This document shows positions 5,953 through 13,606 of a DNA stretch of 38,530 bases, in pieces. Positions within the stretch are counted from its first letter, which is position 1, and each line of letters starts with the position of its first letter. The notes beneath the pieces are model-generated. The model did not search any database. It saw nothing but the letters and a program-made list of their open reading frames with translations, and was not told where the DNA came from. The stretch is from the NCBI RefSeq assembly GCF_017353455.1, contig NZ_JAFMPZ010000091.1, positions 1 to 38,530 on the forward strand, written 5' to 3'. The position numbers were made by a program, and so were the translations under genes. This DNA comes from Streptomyces laculatispora. GTDB lineage: Bacteria > Actinomycetota > Actinomycetes > Streptomycetales > Streptomycetaceae.

Positions 5953-8900
5953 GATTCCTTTCCCACTGTGGTGAGCGCCCGAAAGGTGACGAGGTCCAGC
6001 GCGTATCCGTCCTCGCTGTCATCCAGTACGCCGTGGTCGGCGAGTCGGTCGGTGAATGCGCGCGTCTCGGCCAGATCGAGGCCGATCGCGGCGGCGATGT
6101 CGCCGTGATCACACCCCTCACCGGGCTCGACGTACTGCACCCAGACGGTCAGCAGGTTCCGCGTGGACGGGGTGAGTTCGACCCGGTCGAGGTGGGTGCG
6201 GGCGACTTTCTCCTGGGCGTACTGGGCTTGGATCGCCTCCAGGGCTCCCTCCAGGGTGAACCCGCCTCGGGTGGCGTAGTCCACGGTGCGCTCCACAAGG
6301 CTCGGCCAGCCGCCGGTAGCTTCCATCAGCCGACGCCGCTTGTCCGGTGTATCGAACGGACATTCGGGCCAGGCGCGCAGACTGTCGGCGTTCCACCGCT
6401 CGGATCGCAGCACCTGGGTGACCCGCTCGTCCTTGAGTACTTCCTGCGCCCGCGGGTCGACCAGAATGAGCCCCGTGCGCGGTGGCTTCGCCTTGCCGCG
6501 CAGAGTGTGTCGGTGCAGTCGGTCCAGGGTCTGACCGAGCGTCTCCACGCCGCAGTAGCGCAGATCGGCGAAGACAACGCTGGGGTCCTTGCTGCGTGTG
6601 TCCTGTGTGAGAACGTCCACCAGGGTGTCCGGGGTGGTGGTGTGCACGGTCAGGCCCCGCGCGCTGGCGTAGGAACGGATCGCCGGCTCCATGAGCTCCG
6701 GGCTGTGGGCCTTCGTCAGGAAGACCAGAGTCAGGCCGGGACTCGTCGCGTCGTACAACTGCTGCTCGGTGAGCGGGCTGTACCGATGTGCACCGGACTG
6801 TTGGCCCGACCCGAGCAGCCGACGCGAGAACCGCGGGTTGTAGTCGTAAGGCAGGCTGAACTCGGTCTGCCGCAGTTCCAGTTCGAGGTCCTCGCGGATG
6901 CCGAGCATGTGAACCACGTTCGGGCTGCGCACCGCATAGTGTCGACGGTCGGCCTGCTGGATCAGCAAGCCGAGCCCCGCCATCTCCTCCAGGTAGATTT
7001 TCACGTCGCTGGCGGTCAGTCGGCCGAAGCCCTCCGGCCAGTTTCGCTTAGCCTCGTTGAGCAGTTCGTCAGCGTCGTAGCCGCGCTGGAAGCCGTCGGC
7101 CTGGCTGCGCAGCGCGATCACCAGGGCGAGCACCCGGTACCGATCCTCGAGGTTGATGGTCAGCCGCATTCGCTCGGCAATGTTCCTGTGCACCTCCGGC
7201 GAGCCCGTCACCGCCCGCACGTCGTCCTCGGTGACCGTTACCGGCCACTGTGCCGAGCTGAGAGGTTTCTCCCGCAGCGTGGTGACGAGGCGCTCGCAGA
7301 AGATCTGTACCAGGCACGCCTGGTAGTTGGTCGCGGCCAGCACCCGCCAGACCAGTTCCGGACGTTCGAAGCGGTAACCGAAGGCCGCCATCGGCTCGAC
7401 CACCAGGCGCTGCGCCTCGACCGGCTTGAGCGGGCCTATCAGCTCCTCACCGCCGTGTGCCAAGGGCACGTTGGACAGCCGGCTGAACCGCTGCACCTGG
7501 TGCAGACCGGCGAAGACCACCTTGAAGCGCCGGTCGGTGCTGTCCATCAGTCCCTTGAGCCGGGCCACGTTGGCGAAGGTGCCCTCGCCGCCGCTGCCAC
7601 GCACCGACTTGGAGTCAGCGGTCAGGAAGGCGTCCGCCTCGTCGGCGAGGACCAGTACCCGCCGCTCACGGTTATCCTCCAGCCAACGGCGCACCTGCTC
7701 CAGCAGTACATCGGGGGAGGCCGCCGTGGACACTTTCGGCCCCAGCACCCCGACCCGCTTGAGCTCCGTGGCCAGCACCGACCAGATCCGGTCGGCGGGT
7801 TCCGCCTCGCCCACCCCGCGCGCCTTCAGGTCCAGGTAGATGGCCTTATGGTCGGGGGTCGATGAAAAGTCGGCCTCCACCTTCCGCAGCAGCGCAGACT
7901 TGCCCAACTGACGTCCGCCGTAGAGGAAAAGAGCACCCAACGGATCCTTTACCGCAGAGATCTCCCGGACCCGGCCGTAGAACACCTCTGGCGGCACGAG
8001 CCCCGCCACGAAAGGCGTGTACGGATTGAAGCCGGTCCACGGCAGTGTCACGCGCTGTAGGGCCCGGAACGAGCGGGGCGAGCGTGCCGTGACCCATCCG
8101 AAGACGGCCGGGTCCACTACCAGAGCCTGCTGAGCAGAGGTCCGTGTCCACAGCGCCATCGCTCGGCGGCCGGCCATGCCCAACGGGTACAGGTAGAGGA
8201 TGATGCAGGCCCCCGAGTCACTGTGGTCGAGCAGTTCCAGGGGGCTGCGCCCGCGCTGCTCATCCGAAACCAACAGGATCGTGTATGTGGTAGCTGCGGA
8301 GCCGAGTTCGGCAACGTACCCCGGAGCGCTCCCACTTGCCCGGAGCTTTGCGGTCAACCGGAGGGTGCCGCGGAGCTGGCGACTGTCGTCGCGGGCCGGC
8401 GGCCTACCCTCAAGGCCGAGCAGACGCAGCACCGTCGGCACGTGCTTCTGCCACTCGCTGCCGCGGGTGGACGGCTTGCTGAGCGCGTCCCAGGACTCGA
8501 GTCCGGCCAGCGCGGCCTCGGTCAACGGCTGGCCGTCGGCGTAATGCTCGGCCCATGGCACCGCCGAAAAGCCCTGCTGGCCCGCCTTGACCGGCGTAAT
8601 GGACTCCAGACCCGCCACGAACCGCTCCACGTCCTCACTGCGGCCCGTGACGCTCCACTGCGGCAGGGAGCCACCCTTGCGCAGCAGCGCCAGGCACTCC
8701 TCCGCCGTGACCGTGTCGCCTGCCTCCAACAGTGCGGACAGCCGCTTGCGGTCCGCCGCGGTAAGCGTCAGCGCCTCGAGTTGCTCGCGCAGCCGCCCTA
8801 CATATGCCTGGACTTGGTCCCGCAGTTCCTCCTCCAGCCGACGGATGGCCTCCACCGTGGACCGGTATGCGCCGTCCGGCGATGGCCGCTCCAACCGTTC

Positions 8901-11780
8901 CAGCCGCCCCACTAGTTCCCGCTCGGTGACAAGGTCAAGGCTCTGGGCGCGCAATTCCGCGAGCAGTCCGGCGGCGACGCGGTGGGCTTCGGCCCGTACG
9001 TTCGTCCAGCGGGCCCACTGCGCGTCACGGCGGATCCGCCAGTCGGACGGCAGCGCCTCGGGGCCGGCAGCTGCCGCAGGCACGAGTCCCTGTTCCAGTG
9101 CCTCGACCAAGGCGTCCGCCAGATGCAGGTCCCCTCGCTCGGCGTAGGCGGCCGCCACGGCGGCCACGTCCACCGGCTTCAGCAGCGACAACACCACCCG
9201 GGTGAAGCCCACAGCCTGCGGATCGGGCGCGCCCGCGGCTGTGCGGGGCAGGTCCGCGGCGGCCAGCAGGGCCTCTGCGGCGGGTACGAAACCGGCGTCC
9301 GGCACCGTCTGTGCCTCGCCGTCGGCGACGTCCGGCACTCCTCGGGACACTGGCGAGCGGCCGTCTTCGGTCAGCCAGCGCCGCAGACACAACAGCGCTG
9401 CTCCCTCGAGGCCCGGCAGCGGCGGCAGCTCTTGCACCTTTGCGAGCGTGTGGCGCAGAGCGGTGACGGTGCCGCTGCGCTCCTCTATGCCGGGCGCGGC
9501 AAGCGCACGGGCCTGGGAAAGGAGCGTGACAACCTGCTCGATCCGGCTGAGTAGGGAGCGCTTGGCCTTGGCCTCGATGGGCTCCTTGGCCTGCTTGGGC
9601 GTACGGATCGCCGCGTCGGCCTCCTCGATGATGCGTTCGGAGGAGTCCCGTTTACGGAAGGTCTCCCACGCATCGTCCAACACGGACGCGTCCGCCTTGC
9701 CGGAAGCCCACTCCCGGACCGCTTCCAGTGCGCGTCCCAGCGGCTGCTCCGCGCGCATCAGCAGGTTCTGCACCTGGGTTGCGCGCGCATAGCCGATCTT
9801 GAGCTTCGGGAGGTCGACCTGGAGCCGCTCAGCCTCCTCAGCCAACCCGGAACGTGTCAGGGTCGGGCCCGTCTCCATGCCGGGGTACAGCGTGGCGGGG
9901 TCCACCCGCTGGTAGTGCCGCAATACGTCAATGGCGGACTGCAGCAGCCGGCCCCACGCGCCGGAGAGGAAGGAGCAAGGGTCCGTCTGTAGCAGCAGGT
10001 CGTTGGGCCAGCCCACGATAAGCCCCGCACGGACGGAGGCTACGGCCGCCAAGACCAGAGCTGGGCGGTCGCCTTGCACGCTCTCCAGGTTCGGGACGAA
10101 CCGCGTCATCACCGGTGTGGCGTCCTCAGGCGTGTCGCAGGAGAAGGCGGCGTCCGCGAACGCCAGGCACTCTGCCCGGTGCCTGGGCTCGGCAGACGCC
10201 ACGGTCAACCAGTAAGCCTCCTGGAAACGGTCGGCGCTCACCAATTGCTCGACGGGGGAGGTGGTGGCGTCGGCGCCACTCCCGGTATCGGGCACGGGGT
10301 CGTGCCAGGGCAGCACGGGCTCCTCGTGCTGTGCGGGTTCGGAGGTATTCGTGGCGTGCGATGGGGCAGGTTCGACAGCGAGGGTTTCGGGTTCAGCAGT
10401 GCTTGTCAGGACTGAGGCGTGCTCCGGTTCTGCGTGCTCTTTCGTCTCTGTGGTCTCCACGGCCGGCGGGTGGTCCGCGGGTCCAACGACGAAGGTCGCG
10501 TCAGCAGGCTCGGCGGTCTGGGCGTGCTGGTGAGGTTCCGCGTTCTGCGCGGTGTCCGTGGGTGGCCCCGGTTCCCCGGCATCCGCGGTCTCCGAGCCCA
10601 CCTCGTCCTGGGCTGCAGTGAACTCATCCGCCATCGCATCGGGATGGCCGCTGCCGCCCGCGTTGCGAGGTGCCGGAAGCGCCTGCTCCTCGGGACCGGG
10701 GCGGGCGCCCATGGTCAGCTCGGCGATCTCCGCCTCGAGTGTCCGCAGCGTCGCACGCAGGGAGTCCAGGTAGGCGCCACCGGTGCTCTGCTCGGCCAGG
10801 TCCAGCACCGGCAGCAGGGCCTGCCGTTGCTGGACAAGCATGGAAAGTCTTTCGCTGCGGGCGACTCCCCGCTCCCGTTCCTCCTGGAGGGCGTCCACGA
10901 TCGCCTGAAGTGCATCGAAACCGTCCTTGGCGGCCCAGTCGTGCCCCGTGCCCCGGAACAAGCCGGCCACGGTCCCGCGCTCCCGCGCCCAGGCGTCGGC
11001 CTCTTCCACCAACGCGTCGGGCAGCGAGAACCCTCCGGCCACCCGTTCCGCGGCCAGACGCAGCGCATCGCCGAACTCCGCAGCCCGGGCCCGCAGCGCA
11101 TCCACGGCCGCGGCGGCATCGGCGGCATCGGCGGGGTCGGCCACATCTCCGGTCACGCCCACTGCCGTGTTGGCCAGAGTACGCACCCTAGACTCCGTCC
11201 CCTCGGCCTTCTCGTTCTTCACAACGCCTCCCGCGGCCCCAGCCCGCTGCCGCGGTGCAGCGTCCAAGTCGCCGTCTTGCTCGGTGATGTCCGTACCGGA
11301 GACGTGGTCATGGTGGTGGTTCTCAGCCTCCGCCCCCAAGCCGGGGACCGCCCGGTCCGCTGCGTCGAGCAGCCGGTCCCAGTGTTGCTCGGCCAGGGCC
11401 TGCCGTGGGGCGCCGTCCTCCAGCCGCATGGAGTGCAGGGTCAGCCGGGCCAGTACCGAAGGCAGGGCCTCGGCCATCGTCTCCAAGGCATTGATGTCCA
11501 TCTCGGCAGGGCCGACGGGGCGTCCCTCGGCCTGATGGGACCAGAGGTCGTCGGCAAAGTCGGCGGCTGCATCGGCGATCTGCTTCAAGTCGCGCGTACG
11601 AGCCTTGTTCAGCCATGCTCGGGCCGCAAGCAACTCGCGACGGCCAACGCGCGGTTGCGGGCCACGGAGCGGGATCGTCGCCCAGAAGGGCAACGGCCCT
11701 GGTAATAGGATCAGTTCACGAAGTCGTACGTCGTCGAGCCTGGTCAGCCAGGCTCTCAGGTCCCCACCCGCTCTTGCCAT
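5949..11780 (-). CDS. Giant P-loop NTPase (STAND/AAA-like), putative conflict-system sensor
   Basis: 1943 aa from ATG 11780, with AGGAA as ribosome site. Order of parts: helical N-terminus (1-355); a disordered acidic linker rich in Pro, Ala, Glu and His (about 355-510); a long helical region with coiled-coil character (about 515-1060); a mixed region ending FNPYTPFVAGLVPPEVFYGR; a P-loop NTPase with Walker A GGRQLGKS (1288-1295), Walker B VLVLADEADAF (D1380, E1381) and a sensor-like strand KVVFAGLHQ; a winged helix (about 1597-1630, IYLEEMAGLGLL, HYAVRSPNV); a second NTPase-like unit without a P-loop but with a lid-like TGGWPSLVE; and a final winged helix (GDIAAAIGLDLAETRAFTDR). This build resembles STAND sensors of antiviral systems. 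It is first in the operon with the HEPN protein. I cannot name the family. Confidence 0.75.
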   Translation of the reverse strand: MARAGGDLRAWLTRLDDVRLRELILLPGPLPFWATIPLRGPQPRVGRRELLAARAWLNKARTRDLKQIADAAADFADDLWSHQAEGRPVGPAEMDINALETMAEALPSVLARLTLHSMRLEDGAPRQALAEQHWDRLLDAADRAVPGLGAEAENHHHDHVSGTDITEQDGDLDAAPRQRAGAAGGVVKNEKAEGTESRVRTLANTAVGVTGDVADPADAADAAAAVDALRARAAEFGDALRLAAERVAGGFSLPDALVEEADAWARERGTVAGLFRGTGHDWAAKDGFDALQAIVDALQEERERGVARSERLSMLVQQRQALLPVLDLAEQSTGGAYLDSLRATLRTLEAEIAELTMGARPGPEEQALPAPRNAGGSGHPDAMADEFTAAQDEVGSETADAGEPGPPTDTAQNAEPHQHAQTAEPADATFVVGPADHPPAVETTETKEHAEPEHASVLTSTAEPETLAVEPAPSHATNTSEPAQHEEPVLPWHDPVPDTGSGADATTSPVEQLVSADRFQEAYWLTVASAEPRHRAECLAFADAAFSCDTPEDATPVMTRFVPNLESVQGDRPALVLAAVASVRAGLIVGWPNDLLLQTDPCSFLSGAWGRLLQSAIDVLRHYQRVDPATLYPGMETGPTLTRSGLAEEAERLQVDLPKLKIGYARATQVQNLLMRAEQPLGRALEAVREWASGKADASVLDDAWETFRKRDSSERIIEEADAAIRTPKQAKEPIEAKAKRSLLSRIEQVVTLLSQARALAAPGIEERSGTVTALRHTLAKVQELPPLPGLEGAALLCLRRWLTEDGRSPVSRGVPDVADGEAQTVPDAGFVPAAEALLAAADLPRTAAGAPDPQAVGFTRVVLSLLKPVDVAAVAAAYAERGDLHLADALVEALEQGLVPAAAAGPEALPSDWRIRRDAQWARWTNVRAEAHRVAAGLLAELRAQSLDLVTERELVGRLERLERPSPDGAYRSTVEAIRRLEEELRDQVQAYVGRLREQLEALTLTAADRKRLSALLEAGDTVTAEECLALLRKGGSLPQWSVTGRSEDVERFVAGLESITPVKAGQQGFSAVPWAEHYADGQPLTEAALAGLESWDALSKPSTRGSEWQKHVPTVLRLLGLEGRPPARDDSRQLRGTLRLTAKLRASGSAPGYVAELGSAATTYTILLVSDEQRGRSPLELLDHSDSGACIILYLYPLGMAGRRAMALWTRTSAQQALVVDPAVFGWVTARSPRSFRALQRVTLPWTGFNPYTPFVAGLVPPEVFYGRVREISAVKDPLGALFLYGGRQLGKSALLRKVEADFSSTPDHKAIYLDLKARGVGEAEPADRIWSVLATELKRVGVLGPKVSTAASPDVLLEQVRRWLEDNRERRVLVLADEADAFLTADSKSVRGSGGEGTFANVARLKGLMDSTDRRFKVVFAGLHQVQRFSRLSNVPLAHGGEELIGPLKPVEAQRLVVEPMAAFGYRFERPELVWRVLAATNYQACLVQIFCERLVTTLREKPLSSAQWPVTVTEDDVRAVTGSPEVHRNIAERMRLTINLEDRYRVLALVIALRSQADGFQRGYDADELLNEAKRNWPEGFGRLTASDVKIYLEEMAGLGLLIQQADRRHYAVRSPNVVHMLGIREDLELELRQTEFSLPYDYNPRFSRRLLGSGQQSGAHRYSPLTEQQLYDATSPGLTLVFLTKAHSPELMEPAIRSYASARGLTVHTTTPDTLVDVLTQDTRSKDPSVVFADLRYCGVETLGQTLDRLHRHTLRGKAKPPRTGLILVDPRAQEVLKDERVTQVLRSERWNADSLRAWPECPFDTPDKRRRLMEATGGWPSLVERTVDYATRGGFTLEGALEAIQAQYAQEKVARTHLDRVELTPSTRNLLTVWVQYVEPGEGCDHGDIAAAIGLDLAETRAFTDRLADHGVLDDSEDGYALDLVTFRALTTVGKES

Positions 11781-11994
11781 AGCGAATTCCTGTCAGACCG
11801 ATCCTTGTGGGCCAAGTTCTGTGACAAGTAATGACGTTGGAGCGCAGCGTAGTCACCAGAGGTGTCGGCGCAGAGGTGCAGCGGGTGGTCGAGCGGGGCG
11901 TGGTTGCTGTACGGGAGGCGCTGCGGAGGGCTGGACGGAGCGGTACGCCTACGACGACGCCGGCCAACCAGACCTCGGCGTCCTGGCCGTCCGG
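11781..11994. other. Leader of the giant NTPase gene with gene fragments
   Basis: It must hold the promoter of the NTPase operon. Two gene-like pieces overlap here: a minus-strand frame with HPLHLCADTSGDYAALQRHY that ends 20 bases inside the NTPase gene, and a plus-strand peptide GWTERYAYDDAGQP that resembles an RHS/YD-repeat unit. Only one can be real at most, and neither is long enough to assign. Confidence 0.25.
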
Positions 11995-12357
11995 TCACCC
12001 CGGCCGTGAAGCCACCGGGCCACTCTGAGCGACCGGCCGCCAGAAGATCTTCTTGAGGATGTCGACCTCACACTCCTGACCGGGGACCGGGTCGGTCACG
12101 GTGAAGCGGGCGGACAGCGGGGAGGCCTCCAACGCGTGCACCTTCCAGCCGCGGGCTTCCAGGCCGGCGCGGAGCGTGGCGGTGATGTCGGTTATCGGCG
12201 CAGGGTTCTCGGTGGCGACATCAAGGTCCTGGCTGGGACGGTTTTACGAGGCGATGCGCCCGTACCGCATACCCACCGGTGAGGACCAGGGGGTACGGGA
12301 CCCGAGCGCGATCACATCCGCCAGGAGCCGCGTGCGCAGCACCGGCAAGTCCTTCAC
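11995..12357 (-). pseudogene. AbiEii-like nucleotidyltransferase, frameshifted remnant
   Basis: From a GTG at 12357 the protein opens DLPVLRTRLLADVIALGS, then the frame breaks near 12298. The next frame gives YPLVLTGGYAVRAHRLV (the GG motif start of nucleotidyltransferase folds), it breaks again near AAAACCG (about 12242), and the third frame gives RPSQDLDVATENPAP (the D-x-D metal motif) followed by TDITATLRAGLEARGWKVHA and CEVDILKKIFWRPV. It then runs into unrelated sequence and a stop at 11995. The real family member continues about 100 residues more. The gene is therefore dead by two frameshifts and a lost 3' end. Its start overlaps the upstream stop by four bases. Confidence 0.72.
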
Positions 12358-12746
12358 GCGGCTGCCTGGGGGAGGGTGGCGACCTGGGGGAAGGCGTCTT
12401 CCCATACAGCGCGCACCGTACGGCCGACGAGAGTGCGCAGCACCGGCCACAGCTGGATGAGCAGGTCCCGGTTGAGGTAGCGGGGCAGGTCGTCGTACAG
12501 GCCCTCGTGCAGGACGGTGCGGTACAGGCCCATGCGCTGGCGTGGCTTGCTCATGTCGTACGAGGTCATTCCGGACCAGGCCATGTGCAGCGGCAGCTCC
12601 ACGACCCCCTGGGCCGGACCGTGCAACTCGTCCAGCGACTCCGGCAGGCGCCGCCGGAACTTCTCCCGGTACAGCGCGAGGTCCTTGGCGTCCGTGCCCA
12701 AGAGGCCCCTCGGCGCGCGTGTGGGGTGCTGCGGGCTGGAGGGCAT
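12354..12746 (-). CDS. Conserved 130-aa protein coupled to an AbiEii-like gene
   Basis: 130 aa from ATG 12746, with GGAG two bases before the start and a CATAAT-like box just upstream. The protein carries RGLLGTDAKDLALYREKFRR and PAQGVVELPLHMAWSGMTSY, then PRQRMGLYRTVLHEGL and WPVLRTLVGRTVRAVWED. I recall this protein in actinobacteria directly ahead of an AbiEii-type nucleotidyltransferase, as here, which suggests that it is the antitoxin or accessory half of a toxin-antitoxin-like pair. It looks intact although its partner is broken, consistent with loss of the toxin first. Function is inferred from position. Confidence 0.62.
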   Translation of the reverse strand: MPSSPQHPTRAPRGLLGTDAKDLALYREKFRRRLPESLDELHGPAQGVVELPLHMAWSGMTSYDMSKPRQRMGLYRTVLHEGLYDDLPRYLNRDLLIQLWPVLRTLVGRTVRAVWEDAFPQVATLPQAAA

Positions 12747-12869
12747 GACTCCATTATGTCGCTCGGGGAGATGGCACGGGGCATGATGTGTGAGCTGGCG
12801 TCCGGAGCCGGCGGGGGCGGACCCGCTGCGTGAGCTGGCTCTGGCAGCCTGTTCACCGGGTGGCGGCGG

Positions 12870-12888
12870 TGACGCTCGTTTGACGCTC
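12870..12888 (+). repeat. TGACGCTC direct pair, copy 2 left
   Basis: Octamers at 12870-12877 and 12881-12888, period 11, spacer GTT. Confidence 0.6.
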
Positions 12889-13185
12889 CAGGCACCCACA
12901 CGCAGGACGGCGAGCTGAGAAACGGGCTCTGACCTGGTCTTTTCCATGACGTGCTCAGGTCAACATCTTTTCGATGACGCATCGCGTGGAGTGCGTCGCG
13001 ATCCTTGAGCCGGAGAAGAAGGACGACTGACCTGCGGTTTTGTGGTCCGGGTGGATCGCTCGACCTGTTTCCCTCCGTGCAGCGGGTCGAGCGGACGGAT
13101 CCCCCTTTGAAACGCCCTGACCTGCGACTTTACGTAGAGAGACGCTTACGTCGGCGACGCCATCAAGGTCTCGTTCGGACATTCT

Positions 13186-13204
13186 TGACGCTCGGGTGAC
13201 GCCC
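13186..13204 (+). repeat. TGACGCTC direct pair, copy 2 right
   Basis: Octamer at 13186-13193 and a one-mismatch unit TGACGCCC at 13197-13204, period 11, spacer GGG. The first unit holds the stop of the SFGHS frame. Confidence 0.55.
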
Positions 13205-13252
13205 GAAGCGGAAGTCTTGACCTCACGGACCTCACGGACCTCTCCGGGCGGA

Positions 13253-13363
13253 GTGGCGGTGGCCGTTGTGCGGGCCCTCAACCCACACATCAACCCAAAC
13301 CGCAACGGTTGGGCTTTCTGGACGGTCACCGCCACGGGGAAGCTGCTGCAGAGCATTCGTTAG
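13253..13363 (+). pseudogene. Short ORF resembling the end of a RAMA/DUF4357-type domain
   Basis: 36 codons from GTG 13253 to TAG 13363; the frame is open further back into repeat copy 2. The tail NGWAFWTVTATGKLLQSIR has the NGWxFW...L..(I/L)R pattern that ends RAMA-type domains, which are found on DNA-modification and defence proteins. The body of the domain is missing, so this is probably the stump of a gene replaced when the neighbouring module arrived. No ribosome site is convincing. Confidence 0.35.
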
Positions 13364-13606
13364 TGCTGCCCCTGAGCTGAGCCGACATATACACACGTGG
13401 GCCACCAGCACTCCGGGGCCCGCGATTGCGGCGGGTACGGGTTGTAGAAGCTGGACGGAGCCACCGACAACGCTGATTGCCGGGAGCCGCCGCTCCAGGA
13501 CACCCGGTCCCCGGGAGGCGGCCGGGCGCCCCGCATACCGGCGTAAACCAGCCAAGTGCTTTGGCCCCTGTCCGGGAGCGCTGCCACCACGGCACAATGG
13601 ACGGTG
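13364..13606 (+). promoter_or_regulatory. Upstream region of the jet operon
   Basis: No gene seen. CACAAT at 13592-13597 sits 9 bases before the ATG at 13607 (6 before the in-frame GTG at 13604), and no Shine-Dalgarno match is present, so a leaderless transcript is possible. No operator-like palindrome stands out. Confidence 0.35.

Larger units (their letters stand above)
12870..13240 (+). repeat. Dispersed repeat, copy 2
   Basis: Same order of parts as copy 1: TGACGCTC pair (12870, 12881), CTGACCTGGT at 12929 and CTGACCTGCG at 13027 and 13117, a mini-ORF MTHRVECVAILEPEKKDD (12974-13030), the LDLFPSVQRVERTDPPLK stretch, the VGDAIKVSFGHS segment, a second TGACGCTC pair (13186, 13197), and three GACCTCACG-type units (about 13217-13244). 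It separates the AbiEii remnant from the Wadjet operon. Confidence 0.7.

Noticed and set aside
6033..7865. 610-codon plus-strand open frame opposite the giant NTPase gene
   Set aside because: High-GC shadow. The minus strand holds the P-loop motifs and coupled gene order; the plus-strand protein is His/Arg/Gly-rich noise.
11930..11990. RHS/YD-repeat protein fragment on the plus strand
   Set aside because: Only one unit (ERYAYDDAGQ) is seen, too short to support an RHS gene; kept as a note in the leader entry.
12244..12450. 68-codon minus-strand frame taken as an intact small gene
   Set aside because: It is the first frame of the frameshifted AbiEii-like gene; the true continuation lies in other frames.
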